Assembly (NCBI RefSeq): GCF_052115385.1
Contig: NZ_JBFRGP010000014.1
Location: forward strand, 62,001 to 126,000
Direction of reading: 5' to 3'
DNA length: 64,000 bases
Source of the DNA: Dyella_D sp052115385
GTDB lineage: Bacteria > Pseudomonadota > Gammaproteobacteria > Xanthomonadales > Rhodanobacteraceae
Below, in pieces: positions 1-8,120 of this stretch (the first letter of the stretch is position 1; every line of letters starts with the position of its first letter). The translations under genes and the position numbers were made by a program. Under the pieces are notes generated by a model. It did not search any database, was not told where the DNA came from, and worked only from the letters and a program-made list of their open reading frames with translations.

Positions 1-213
1 GATGCCGGCCTGCGTGCCATCGAGACCGACGCCGACCTCGCCGAACGCCGCAAGCACTGGACCGCCCCCGCACCCAAGGTCACCAGCGGCGCGCTGGCCA
101 AGTACGCGCGCCTGGTCGGCTCCGCCTCCGACGGCGCCAATACCCATCCCGATACCGCTGTCTCCACCCCCAAACACATCCAAGTCACCGCTACCGAAGG
201 AGTCACCGCATGA
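1..213 (+). CDS. ilvD: Dihydroxy-acid dehydratase, C-terminal end (partial)
   Basis: The window opens inside this gene; only the last 70 codons are present, in the frame starting at base 1 and ending at TGA 211-213. The tail has the pattern expected at the IlvD C-terminus: a Leu-Ala-Glu-Arg-Arg stretch, a Trp-x-Ala-Pro-x-Pro segment, then a Gly-x-Leu-Ala-Lys-Tyr-Ala-x-Leu-Val run before a variable tail. IlvD is the Fe-S enzyme that dehydrates dihydroxy acids to 2-keto acids in valine and isoleucine synthesis. Its stop overlaps the ilvC start (ATGA, 210-213), so the two are probably translationally coupled. The catalytic part is outside the window, so the call rests on the tail and on the following ilvC. 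Confidence 0.85.
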   Translation, partial: DAGLRAIETDADLAERRKHWTAPAPKVTSGALAKYARLVGSASDGANTHPDTAVSTPKHIQVTATEGVTA

Positions 214-1235
214 GCAGCACCACTTCCAACCCGTCGCTGGCCAACGCCCGCATCGCCGTGCTCGGCTACGGCAGCCAGGGCCGCGCGCACGCCCTCAACC
301 TGCGCGACTCCGGCCTCGACGTCGTGGTCGGCCTGCGCAAGGACGGTCCCTCGTGGGAGCGCGCCACCAGCGAAGGCTTCAAGGTGGCCGAACCCGGCGA
401 CGCCGTGCGCGGCGCCGACCTGGTCGCCGTGCTGACCCCCGACATGGTGCAGCCTACGCTGTACAAGGAAGCGATCGAGCCGAACATCAAGGCTGGTGCA
501 GCGCTGCTGTTCGCGCATGGCTTCAACGTGCACTTCAAGCAGATCGCTCCGCGCGAGGACATCGACGTGATCCTGGTCGCGCCGAAGGGCCCGGGCGCGC
601 TGGTGCGCCGCGAGTACGAGATCGGCCGCGGCGTGCCCAGCATCTGGGCGATCCACCAGGACGTCACCGGCCTGGCCGAAGCCAGGGCCAAGGCGTATGC
701 CGACGGCATCGGCGGCGGCCGCGCCCTGCTGATCAAGACCGACTTCAAGGAAGAGACCGAGACCGATCTGTTCGGCGAACAGGCCGTGCTGTGCGGCGGC
801 GCCAGCTCGCTGGTGCAGGCCGGTTTCGAGACCCTGGTGGAAGCCGGCTACCAGCCGGAGATCGCCTACTACGAAGTGCTGCACGAGCTGAAGCTGATCG
901 TGGACCTGTTCTACGAAGGCGGCATCGCGCGCATGCTGGAATTCGTCTCCGAGACGGCGCAGTACGGCGACTACGTCAGCGGCCCGCGGGTGATCGACGC
1001 CGGCACCAAGGCGCGCATGAAAGATGTGCTGACCGACATCCAGGACGGCACCTTCGCGCGCAACTGGATCGCCGAGTACCAGGCCGGCCTGCCCAACTAC
1101 AAGCGCTTCAAGCAGGCGGACCTGGAGCATCCGATCGAACAGGTCGGCGCCAAGCTACGTGCACGCATGTCCTGGTTGCAGGCCGGCGCCGCCGCGGCCA
1201 AGCCCGCCGCCGAACCGCTGAAGAAAACCGGCTGA
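210..1235 (+). CDS. ilvC: Ketol-acid reductoisomerase (NADP+)
   Basis: A 341-residue protein, the usual length of a class I (short) ketol-acid reductoisomerase. It isomerises and reduces acetolactate or acetohydroxybutyrate in valine/isoleucine synthesis. The N-terminal Rossmann motif is visible as GYGSQGRAHA with G19, G21 and G24. The C-terminal knotted domain carries the acidic Mg-binding segments TETDLFGEQ and EVLHELKLIVD. The ATG overlaps the end of ilvD by four bases and an SD-like GAAGGAG lies just upstream (about 196-202). It is followed by a strong hairpin with a T-run before ilvG, which may lower expression of the downstream genes relative to ilvC. Confidence 0.97.
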   Translation: MSSTTSNPSLANARIAVLGYGSQGRAHALNLRDSGLDVVVGLRKDGPSWERATSEGFKVAEPGDAVRGADLVAVLTPDMVQPTLYKEAIEPNIKAGAALLFAHGFNVHFKQIAPREDIDVILVAPKGPGALVRREYEIGRGVPSIWAIHQDVTGLAEARAKAYADGIGGGRALLIKTDFKEETETDLFGEQAVLCGGASSLVQAGFETLVEAGYQPEIAYYEVLHELKLIVDLFYEGGIARMLEFVSETAQYGDYVSGPRVIDAGTKARMKDVLTDIQDGTFARNWIAEYQAGLPNYKRFKQADLEHPIEQVGAKLRARMSWLQAGAAAAKPAAEPLKKTG

Positions 1236-1243
1236 TCCACCCC

Positions 1244-1277
1244 GCCCCTCGCCACCACGGCGAGGGGCTTTCTTTTT
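1244..1277 (+). terminator. Intrinsic terminator or attenuator between ilvC and ilvG
   Basis: A perfect 10-bp stem (1244-1253 paired with 1259-1268) with a 5-nt loop is followed directly by a T-rich tract (TTTCTTTTTT, 1269-1278). It lies in the 62-nt gap between ilvC and ilvG. Only about 20 nt separate the T-tract from the ilvG start, leaving little room for a separate promoter. Partial termination or 3'-end formation inside the operon is therefore more likely than a full operon end. Confidence 0.75.
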
Positions 1278-1297
1278 TCTTGAGGATTCGCGACACC

Positions 1298-3175
1298 ATG
1301 AATGCCCTGCTGCCGGACATCGCCGACGCCACGCACGCCGACGACGCCACCCATCCCCTCAACGCGCTGCGCATGAGCGGTGCCGAGGTGGTGGTACAGG
1401 TTCTGGCCGACGAGGGCGTGGACGTGCTGTTCGGCTACTCCGGCGGCGCCATCCTGCCGGTGTACGACGCCGTGTTCCGCTACAACGCCACGCATATCGG
1501 ACCGAGCGGCGGCGAACCGATGCCGCTGATCGTGCCCGCCAACGAACAGGGCGCCGGCTTCATGGCCGCCGGTTATGCGCGCGCGTCGGGCAAGGTGGGC
1601 GTCGCAATCGTCACCTCCGGCCCCGGCGCGACCAACATGGTCACGCCGGTGCGCGACTCGATGTCCGATTCCATCCCGATGGTGGTGCTGTGCGGCCAGG
1701 TGCCGACCACCGCGATCGGTTCCGACGCGTTCCAGGAAGCGCCGATCGCCAACATCATGAGCGCCTGCGCCAAGCACGTGTTCCTGGTCACCGACGCGGA
1801 GAAACTCGAAGCCACCCTGCGCACCGCGTTCGAAATCGCACGCAGCGGCCGGCCGGGTCCGGTCGTTATCGATATTCCCAAGGACATCCAGAACACCTTG
1901 CTGCCGTTCCATGGCGAGGGCCTGCTGCCGATGCCCGGCTATCGCGCGCGGCTGCAGCGGCTGGAGCAGTCCGTGCTGGACGATGCGCAATGCGCGGCGT
2001 TCTTCGAAGCGCTGGCGCAAGCGAAGCGTCCGCTGATCTATGCCGGCGGCGGCACCATCGCCTCTGGCGCGTCCGAAGCGCTGCGCGCCTTCGTCGCCGA
2101 CTACGGCCTGCCCGTCACCACCACCCTGATGGGCCTGGGCGCTTACGACACCACCGAGCCGCTGGCCCTGCACATGCTGGGCATGCACGGTACGGCCTAT
2201 GCCAACTACGCGGTGGAGGATTGCGATTTCCTGTTCACGCTGGGCGCGCGCTTCGACGACCGCGTGGCCGGCGTGCCGGACAAGTTCGCACCGCAGGCGA
2301 AGTTCATCGCGCAGATCGACATCGACCCGGCCGAGATCGGCAAGGTCAAGACCGTCGACTGGCATCACACCGGCGACCTGTCGCGCACGCTGGCGCAATT
2401 GCGCGAGTGGGGCGAACAGCATGGCTGGCGCGACAAGCTGTCCGAACGCTACGCCCCGTGGCATGCCCACGTGGCGGAACTGAAACGCGTGCACGCGCTG
2501 GACTACGACCGCGCCAGCCCGCTGATCCAGCCTTACGCCGTGATCCAAGAGATCAACCGCCACACCCAGGGCCGCGCGGTGATCAGCACCGGCGTCGGCC
2601 AGCACCAGATGTGGGCGGCGCAGTATTTCGATTTCCGCGAGCCGCGCCATTGGCTCAGCTCCGGCTCGATGGGCACCATGGGTTTCGGCCTGCCCGCGGC
2701 GATCGGCGCGCAGTTCGCGCGGCCCGGCGCGGTGGTGATCGATATCGACGGCGACGCCAGCATCCGCATGAACCTGGGCGAGCTGGAAACCGTCACCACC
2801 TACGGCCTGCCGGTAAAGGTCGTCGTGCTCAACAATATCGGCGACGGCATGGTGCGGCAGTGGCAGAAGCTGTTCTTCCGCGGCCGCTTTGCTTCCTCCG
2901 ACAAAAGCCTGCACCGCAAGGACTTCATCAAGGCCGCGCAGGCCGACGGCTTCGAGTGGGCACGCCGGCTGGAGCGCAAGGAAGAACTGGCCGCCACCAT
3001 CGCCGACTTCCTCGCCCACCCGGGCCCGGCCTTCCTGGAAGTGATGATCGACCCGGATGCCGGCGTGTATCCGATGGTCGGCCCCGGCGCCACCTACGCG
3101 CAGATGATCACCGGCGACCACATCGCCTCGCGCCAGTCGGTGCAGGCCGACGGCGCCGCCAGCGACATGTTCTGA
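1298..3175 (+). CDS. ilvG: Acetolactate synthase, large catalytic subunit
   Basis: A 625-residue ThDP-dependent enzyme that condenses pyruvate with pyruvate or 2-ketobutyrate. The N-terminal ThDP domain has the FGYSGGAILPVYDA segment and the catalytic Glu (E83, in NEQGAGFMAAGYARASG). The central domain is FAD-like. The C-terminal domain holds the ThDP/Mg motif beginning GDA at about residue 485 and ending in NN. The ATG at 1298 is preceded by a TGAGGA Shine-Dalgarno sequence at 1281-1286. The frame stays open far upstream through ilvC, but that extension is antisense-like composition and not coding. It is followed by the short subunit gene ilvM, 10 nt away. A large subunit paired with a single-ACT small subunit fits isozyme II (IlvGM), hence the symbol; ilvB would be an alternative name. 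Confidence 0.93.
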   Translation: MNALLPDIADATHADDATHPLNALRMSGAEVVVQVLADEGVDVLFGYSGGAILPVYDAVFRYNATHIGPSGGEPMPLIVPANEQGAGFMAAGYARASGKVGVAIVTSGPGATNMVTPVRDSMSDSIPMVVLCGQVPTTAIGSDAFQEAPIANIMSACAKHVFLVTDAEKLEATLRTAFEIARSGRPGPVVIDIPKDIQNTLLPFHGEGLLPMPGYRARLQRLEQSVLDDAQCAAFFEALAQAKRPLIYAGGGTIASGASEALRAFVADYGLPVTTTLMGLGAYDTTEPLALHMLGMHGTAYANYAVEDCDFLFTLGARFDDRVAGVPDKFAPQAKFIAQIDIDPAEIGKVKTVDWHHTGDLSRTLAQLREWGEQHGWRDKLSERYAPWHAHVAELKRVHALDYDRASPLIQPYAVIQEINRHTQGRAVISTGVGQHQMWAAQYFDFREPRHWLSSGSMGTMGFGLPAAIGAQFARPGAVVIDIDGDASIRMNLGELETVTTYGLPVKVVVLNNIGDGMVRQWQKLFFRGRFASSDKSLHRKDFIKAAQADGFEWARRLERKEELAATIADFLAHPGPAFLEVMIDPDAGVYPMVGPGATYAQMITGDHIASRQSVQADGAASDMF

Positions 3176-3185
3176 AGAGACACTC

Positions 3186-3434
3186 ATGAAACACACGCTT
3201 TCCATCCTGTTGCAGAACGAGGCCGGCGCGCTGGTGCGCGTGGCCGGACTGTTTTCCGCGCGCGGCTTCAATATCGATTCGCTCACCGTAGCCGCCACGC
3301 AGGACCCGGCGGTCTCGCAGCTCACCCTGGTGATGCACGGCGCCGACGAGGCGGTGGACCAGCTGATCAAGCAGACGCGCAAGCTGGTGGATGTGATCGA
3401 GGTCAGCCATCCCGCCGCGGAAGCGCTGCAGTGA
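3186..3434 (+). CDS. ilvM: Acetolactate synthase, small regulatory subunit (ACT domain)
   Basis: An 82-residue protein consisting essentially of one ACT domain. The pattern HTLSILLQNEAGALVRVAGL, then RGFNIDSLTV, then a second beta strand SQLTLVMHG is typical of acetolactate synthase small subunits. The length matches IlvM rather than the roughly 160-residue IlvH/IlvN type. It should bind IlvG and stabilise or regulate it. The SD is AGAGAC just before the ATG, about 10 nt after ilvG. Its TGA overlaps the GTG start of ilvA (GTGA, 3431-3434). Confidence 0.92.
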   Translation: MKHTLSILLQNEAGALVRVAGLFSARGFNIDSLTVAATQDPAVSQLTLVMHGADEAVDQLIKQTRKLVDVIEVSHPAAEALQ

Positions 3435-5026
3435 ACGCAGTGGCCGCTGCCCCGCCATCGGCGGACGATGCGGACCACGACCTGCTGCGCCGCACGCTGG
3501 CCGCGCGGGTGTACGAGGTGGCACGCGAGTCCGCGCTTGACGCCGCGCCGTTGTTGTCCGCCCGCCTCGGCCAGCGCGTGCTGCTCAAGCGCGAAGACCA
3601 GCAGCCGGTGTTCTCCTTCAAGCTGCGCGGCGCCTACAACAAGATGGTGGCGCTCGACGCCGCGCAACGCGCACGCGGCGTGATCGCCGCCTCGGCCGGC
3701 AACCATGCGCAGGGCGTGGCGCTGGCCGCGGCGAAGCTCGGCCTGCGCGCCACCATCGTGATGCCGGTGACCGCGCCGCAGGTGAAGATCGATGCGGTAC
3801 GCCGCCTCGGCGGCGCCTGGGTCGAGGTGGTGCTGGCCGGCGATTCCTATAGCGATGCGCAGGCCGAGGCCGCGCGGCTCGAACAGCAGCACGGCTACAG
3901 CTTCGTGCATCCCTTCGACGACCCCGCGGTGATCGCCGGCCAGGCTACCGTGGGCATGGAGATCCTGCGCCAGCACCCCGGCCCGCTGCATGCCGTGTTC
4001 GTGCCGGTGGGCGGCGGCGGCCTGCTCGCCGGCGTGGCGGCGTATATCAAGGCGCTGCGCCCGGAAGTGAAAGTGATCGGCGTGCAGACGGTTGATTCGG
4101 ACGCGATGGCGCGCTCGCTCGAATGCGGCGAACGCGTGACGCTGGACGAAGTGGGCCTGTTCGCCGACGGCACCGCGGTCAAGCGCGTGGGCGCCGAAAC
4201 GTTTGCGCTATGCCAACGCCACGTGGATGCGATGCTGCGTGTCGACACCGACGCGATCTGCGCCGCGATCCGCGATGTGTTCCAGGAAACCCGCTGCGTG
4301 CCGGAGCCTTCCGGTGCGCTCGCCCTGGCCGGCCTCAAGCAATACGCCGCCGCGCACGCATTGGACGACGCCACCCTGGTCGCCATCGTCTCCGGCGCCA
4401 ACCTCAACTTCGACCGCCTGCGCTTCGTCGCCGAGCGCGCCGAAGTGGGCGAGCAGCGCGAGGCGGTGTTCGCCGTCACCATCCCGGAAGAACGCGGCAG
4501 CTTCCGCCGCTTCTGCGCCACGCTCGGCCAGCGTTCGATCACCGAGTTCAACTACCGCATCGGCGACGCGGCCAGCGCGCACATCTTCGTCGGCATCCAG
4601 ATCCGCCAGCGCGACGAGCGCGAGGCGCTTACCGCTGCTTTCGCCGCGGAAGGCTTCGGCGTGCTCGATCTCACCGACGACGAACTGGCCAAGCTGCACC
4701 TGCGCCACATGATCGGCGGCCGCTCGCCGCTGGCGCGCGACGAGCTGCTGTACCGCTTCGAATTCCCCGAGCGTCCGGGCGCGCTGACCCGCTTCCTCGG
4801 GCATATGCACCCGGACTGGAATATCAGCCTGTTCCACTACCGCAACCACGGCGCGGACTATGGCCGCATCCTGGTCGGCATCCAGGTGCCGGCCGGCGAG
4901 CGCGCGATGTTCCAGCAGTTCCTGGCGCAGTTGGGCTACCCCTGCCGCGACGAGAGCGCCAATCCCGCCTACCAGCTGCTGCTGCGCGAAGGCTCGCGTA
5001 CGGCGGCGGAACAAGTCAGCGGCTAG
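3431..5026 (+). CDS. ilvA: Threonine ammonia-lyase, biosynthetic
   Basis: A 531-residue PLP enzyme making 2-ketobutyrate from threonine, the entry step to isoleucine. The PLP lysine is K64 in FSFKLRGAYNKM. The phosphate-binding loop is the GGGGLLAG segment, and the SAGNHAQG motif is also present. The C-terminal third contains two tandem ACT-like regulatory domains (about residues 345-430 and 440-515), as in the feedback-regulated biosynthetic enzyme rather than the shorter catabolic TdcB type. The GTG start overlaps the ilvM stop by four bases, so it is probably translationally coupled. It is the last gene of the ilv operon. No convincing terminator was seen in the 170 bp after it. Confidence 0.95.
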   Translation: MNAVAAAPPSADDADHDLLRRTLAARVYEVARESALDAAPLLSARLGQRVLLKREDQQPVFSFKLRGAYNKMVALDAAQRARGVIAASAGNHAQGVALAAAKLGLRATIVMPVTAPQVKIDAVRRLGGAWVEVVLAGDSYSDAQAEAARLEQQHGYSFVHPFDDPAVIAGQATVGMEILRQHPGPLHAVFVPVGGGGLLAGVAAYIKALRPEVKVIGVQTVDSDAMARSLECGERVTLDEVGLFADGTAVKRVGAETFALCQRHVDAMLRVDTDAICAAIRDVFQETRCVPEPSGALALAGLKQYAAAHALDDATLVAIVSGANLNFDRLRFVAERAEVGEQREAVFAVTIPEERGSFRRFCATLGQRSITEFNYRIGDAASAHIFVGIQIRQRDEREALTAAFAAEGFGVLDLTDDELAKLHLRHMIGGRSPLARDELLYRFEFPERPGALTRFLGHMHPDWNISLFHYRNHGADYGRILVGIQVPAGERAMFQQFLAQLGYPCRDESANPAYQLLLREGSRTAAEQVSG

Positions 5027-5197
5027 CAGCCGCAGAAAGCAGCTTCTTTGATCCCCGTATCGGCGACCCGGGCATCGCCCTGTGCGCCAGCCGCCGATCC
5101 TGGTATCCCGATGTTCCGTGACGCGGAAGATCCCGGCGCGACCAGCGTCTGATGTCAGCGAGGCCATCCGGTCTCGTTTCGACCTGAGGATCTCCCC

Positions 5198-7168
5198 ATG
5201 CCGAGAGCACATGCTTTTGCGCTGAAGCTTGCGCTGTCGATCGCGCTCAGCGGCGCCGCCCACGGACAATCCACGCCACTGCAGTTGCGCGGCGAGAATC
5301 TGCCGGCCGGCCTTTCCGCACTGGAACGCGCCAGCGGCACCAACGGCAAGCTCGACAACGCGCTGCTGCGCATCAAGCAGCAAGCCGCCTCGCTCACTGC
5401 CATCCGGCGCGCGGCCAAGGCGGAACCCTATGTCACGGTCGATATCGTGGCCAAAGACGACGTCGCATCCGTCCGCACACAGCTCGAAGCGCTGGGCTTC
5501 CAGACCGGCGCCGTCTATCGCAACGATATCGGCGGGCGCCTGCCGGTGTCGCAGATCGATCAGGCGGCGGCGCTCTCCGGCGTGCTCACCATCAGCGTGC
5601 CTGAGAAGCGCACCCGCGCCGGCCTGGTGAACTCGCAGGGCGATTCCGCGCAGCGCAGCAAGGCGCTGCGCGAGACCACCCGCGTGCGGCCGGCGACGAA
5701 GGAAGATCCCGAGCCGCCCCAGGTGGATGGCAGCGGCCTGACCATCGGCGTGATTTCCGACAGCTTCAATTGCAAGGCCGGCATGGCTGGCGACATCGAG
5801 AACGGCGACCTGCCGGCCCGGGTCCGGGTGGTCAAGGAATCGGGCGATTGCTTCAACTTCGGCTCGGACGAAGGCCGCGCCATGGCCCAGCTCATCCACG
5901 ACGTGGCGCCCGGCGCCAGCATCGCCTTCTATTCGCCGGACACCCTGGCCGACTTCGCCCAGGGCATCAAGACGCTGGCCCTGCCCACGCACCGGACCGA
6001 TGCGCACGGCCGCCGCGGCGCCGGCGCGCGGATCATCGTCGACGACCTGGGCTTCTTCAACGAGCCGCTCTACCAGACCGGCATCGGCGGCGCCGCGATC
6101 GACGAAGTCACCCGCATCTATGGAACCGCCTATTTCACCGCCGGCGGCAACGACGCCAACCGGGGCCGGGCCGCCTACGACAACAACGACGCCAGCTTTG
6201 CCACCGCACCAGTGAAGCGCGGCCCCGGCGATCTGCGCACGCCGCTCAACGTCGACGAGCGGCTGCTCAATTTCGATGCGAGCGGCGCCGCCACCCTGCA
6301 CAACCTGCCCATCACGGTGGCCGCGCGTACGACCACCACCATCGCGCTGTACTGGGACCAGCCGATGACCTCGCCCAACGCCAGCAACTCGCTGAACCTG
6401 TGCCTGGGCGACCAGCAGGGCAGACCGATCCGCGCCGACCTGTGCACCGGCCGATCGGTGCTCGGCCAACCGGCGCAGCTGCGCCTCAACATCCGCAATC
6501 CGGGGGCGTCCTATCGCGGCGTGCTGCGGCTCGGCCTCGCCGCCGGCCCGGCACCCGCGCGCGTGCACCTGATCGTGCTGGCGGGCGGCTCGACCATCGA
6601 CCGCCATGGCACCGATACCGGCACCCTCTACGGGCATACCTTGGCGGCTACGGCCATGACGCTGGGCGCCGCCGACTACTTCCGCACGCCGTACTGCGAT
6701 ACCTCCCTGCGCACCGCCACGCTGGAATCGTTTTCGTCGGTCGGCGGCACGCCACTGCTGTTCGATCACGACGGGGCCGCCCTGGGCCGGGTCCAGATCC
6801 CGCGTAAACCCGACTTCGTCGCACCGGACGGTGCGACCACTACGTTCTTCGGCCAATCCAGCACCCACAGCCATGCGGCCAATGCCCGCGTCGCCGATTG
6901 CCGCACCTATCCGGACTACCTGTCGCACCACTTCTATGGCACCTCGGCCGCGGCTCCGCATGCCGCTGCGGTCGCCGCCCTGCTGTGGCAGGCCGAGCCG
7001 GAAGCCACCACCGGCCACCTTTACCGCGCCATGCAGGCATCGGCGCTGGACATGGCCACCCCGGGCTTCGACCACCGCTCCGGACACGGCTTCATCCAGG
7101 CCGACCAGGCGCTGGCCAAGCTGCGCGAAGCCCTGCGCCAAGCCAGCGTCCAGCCCAAGACGCCCTGA
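5198..7168 (+). CDS. Secreted subtilisin-fold (S8-like) protein with Glu at the usual His position, copy A
   Basis: A 656-residue secreted protein. Residues 1-23 form a signal peptide ending AAHG. Residues about 75-140 resemble a propeptide-type domain, and the subtilase domain runs from about 178 to 645. Visible landmarks are Asp188 (GVISDSF), Asn318 (GGNDA, oxyanion position) and Ser583 (GTSAAAPH). Where subtilases normally have His-Gly-Thr, this protein has Asp-Glu-Gly-Arg (E225) leading into AMAQLIHDVAPGA. The predicted triad is therefore Asp-Glu-Ser, reminiscent of S53 sedolisins but with the S8 Asn retained. An insert of about 170 residues (roughly 340-510) sits between the Asn and Ser motifs. 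It is a paralogue of the protein at 12176-14203, and the two bracket a sigma/FecR/TonB-receptor set. The SD GAGGA precedes the ATG. Whether it is an active protease is unknown. Confidence 0.85.
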   Translation: MPRAHAFALKLALSIALSGAAHGQSTPLQLRGENLPAGLSALERASGTNGKLDNALLRIKQQAASLTAIRRAAKAEPYVTVDIVAKDDVASVRTQLEALGFQTGAVYRNDIGGRLPVSQIDQAAALSGVLTISVPEKRTRAGLVNSQGDSAQRSKALRETTRVRPATKEDPEPPQVDGSGLTIGVISDSFNCKAGMAGDIENGDLPARVRVVKESGDCFNFGSDEGRAMAQLIHDVAPGASIAFYSPDTLADFAQGIKTLALPTHRTDAHGRRGAGARIIVDDLGFFNEPLYQTGIGGAAIDEVTRIYGTAYFTAGGNDANRGRAAYDNNDASFATAPVKRGPGDLRTPLNVDERLLNFDASGAATLHNLPITVAARTTTTIALYWDQPMTSPNASNSLNLCLGDQQGRPIRADLCTGRSVLGQPAQLRLNIRNPGASYRGVLRLGLAAGPAPARVHLIVLAGGSTIDRHGTDTGTLYGHTLAATAMTLGAADYFRTPYCDTSLRTATLESFSSVGGTPLLFDHDGAALGRVQIPRKPDFVAPDGATTTFFGQSSTHSHAANARVADCRTYPDYLSHHFYGTSAAAPHAAAVAALLWQAEPEATTGHLYRAMQASALDMATPGFDHRSGHGFIQADQALAKLREALRQASVQPKTP

Positions 7169-7178
7169 CCTCGCCTCC

Positions 7179-7211
7179 GATCGCCTTCCCGGGAAGGAAG
7201 GCGATCTTTTT
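7179..7211 (+). terminator. Intrinsic terminator after subtilase copy A
   Basis: An 11-bp perfect stem (7179-7189 with 7196-7206) with a 6-nt loop is followed by TTTTT at 7207-7211. It lies 10 nt after the subtilase stop codon and should end that transcript. Confidence 0.85.
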
Positions 7212-7262
7212 CTCCCGGAAGGTAGGGGGGTGCGGCCCGGCTTGCGTTTATCCCTTCAGATG

Positions 7263-7471
7263 ACCGGGAAAAATCCCGGTGGATTTTGCCGTAGCCGTCC
7301 GCCGCCCTGGGCGCGGGCGGCGCGGCGCCGATTCTCTTCCGGTGCCCCCGGAAGCGAGCGCAAGCCGCAAGGATTGCGGACTGTGGGCCTCGTCCTCCCC
7401 TGAAACGAGGCCAAACCCTGGCAACAGGGGCTACCCCCCTCCCTCGTGCTTGGGTACGAGGGAGGGGTTTT
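7263..7471 (+). ncRNA. Candidate structured RNA: series of hairpins ending in a terminator
   Basis: The 390-bp gap between subtilase A and the sigma gene contains a string of perfect hairpins. They are 7263-7269/7274-7280 (AAAA loop), 7337-7342/7348-7353, 7365-7370/7374-7379, 7386-7393/7405-7412 (8 bp), 7416-7420/7425-7429 (GCAA tetraloop) and a 12-bp stem 7436-7447/7456-7467 followed by TTTT. The last is a good intrinsic terminator. Together they suggest a small RNA, or a leader that ends before the sigma gene's own promoter. I do not recognise a known riboswitch or sRNA family; c-di-GMP-I, cobalamin, SRP, 6S and RNase P patterns do not fit. No promoter is obvious for it. Confidence 0.35.
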
Positions 7472-7559
7472 ACCCACGCTGGCGCGGTTCCCGAGCGAGG
7501 TAGCCTTGAACAATTGCGATACTCTGGCCCTAAGGGGTTTCCGCGTACGGAATCAGGGT

Positions 7560-8120
7560 ATGGGTGGAAGTTCGGCCGATGGCGAGCAGCCGGGACGCCA
7601 GGCGGTCAATGCACTGCCTTTTGACAGTTTCGTGCGCGAGCAGCGCCAGTCCTTGCTGGCCTTTCTGCGCCGTCGGGTGTCGTCCGAAGAAGACGCCCAG
7701 GACATCGCCCAGGAAAGCCTGGTGCGCCTGATCCGCTATCGCGAACACGCGCCCGAATCCTGGAGTTCGCTGCTGTACCGCATCGCCATCAACGCATTGA
7801 ACGACCGCGCCCGCCGCGCCCAGACGCATTTCCAGCACGACCACATCAGCCTGGACGAGCACGCGCACGGCCTGGTCTCCAACGACCAGGACCACGAACA
7901 GCGCATCGCCAACCTGCAGGAGCTCGCGCGCCTGCAGCAGGCCCTGCTCGGACTCCCCTCGCGCTGCCGCGAGATCTACCTGCTCAATCGCATCGAAGGT
8001 ATGAGTTACACCGAAATAGCTAAGCACTGCGGCATCTCGGTCAAAGCCGTGGAAAAGAACATCAGCAAGGCGCTTGCGCTGCTGCGCAAGAAGCTGGGCG
8101 ACAGGGGGCAGGTCGAATGA
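7560..8120 (+). CDS. ECF-type RNA polymerase sigma factor (FecI-like)
   Basis: A 186-residue sigma-70-family factor. Region 2 is seen at about residues 25-60 (LLAFLRRRVSSEEDAQDIAQ and the following helix). Region 4 lies at about 125-180, with LPSRCREIYLLNRIEGMSY and a helix-turn-helix (TEIAKHCGISVKAVEKNISK). An in-frame opening continues upstream to 7446, but that would run into the terminator hairpin. The ATG at 7560 gives the usual length, although its SD (AGGGT) is weak. It overlaps the FecR gene by four bases (ATGA). With FecR and the STN-domain receptor it forms a classical cell-surface-signalling set, and it probably directs transcription of the receptor and perhaps the flanking subtilases. 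Confidence 0.9.
   Translation: MGGSSADGEQPGRQAVNALPFDSFVREQRQSLLAFLRRRVSSEEDAQDIAQESLVRLIRYREHAPESWSSLLYRIAINALNDRARRAQTHFQHDHISLDEHAHGLVSNDQDHEQRIANLQELARLQQALLGLPSRCREIYLLNRIEGMSYTEIAKHCGISVKAVEKNISKALALLRKKLGDRGQVE

Noticed and set aside
2..1297. Upstream extension of the ilvG frame through ilvC
   Set aside because: The part before 1298 overlaps ilvC in another frame and has non-protein-like Pro/Arg-rich composition; ilvG has its own SD and ATG.
1097..3991. 964-residue open frame on the minus strand opposite ilvC, ilvG, ilvM and ilvA
   Set aside because: It is antisense to well-defined ilv genes, and its His/Arg/Gly-rich composition is the usual shadow of GC-rich coding sequence.
4208..7141. 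977-residue minus-strand frame opposite ilvA and subtilase A
   Set aside because: Shadow frame: both plus-strand genes have clear family motifs, and no domain is recognisable in the antisense product.
7386..7435. c-di-GMP-I riboswitch resemblance (CCAAACC followed by a GNRA hairpin)
   Set aside because: The second conserved stem and the receptor for the tetraloop are absent, and it runs into a terminator with no gene directly fused.
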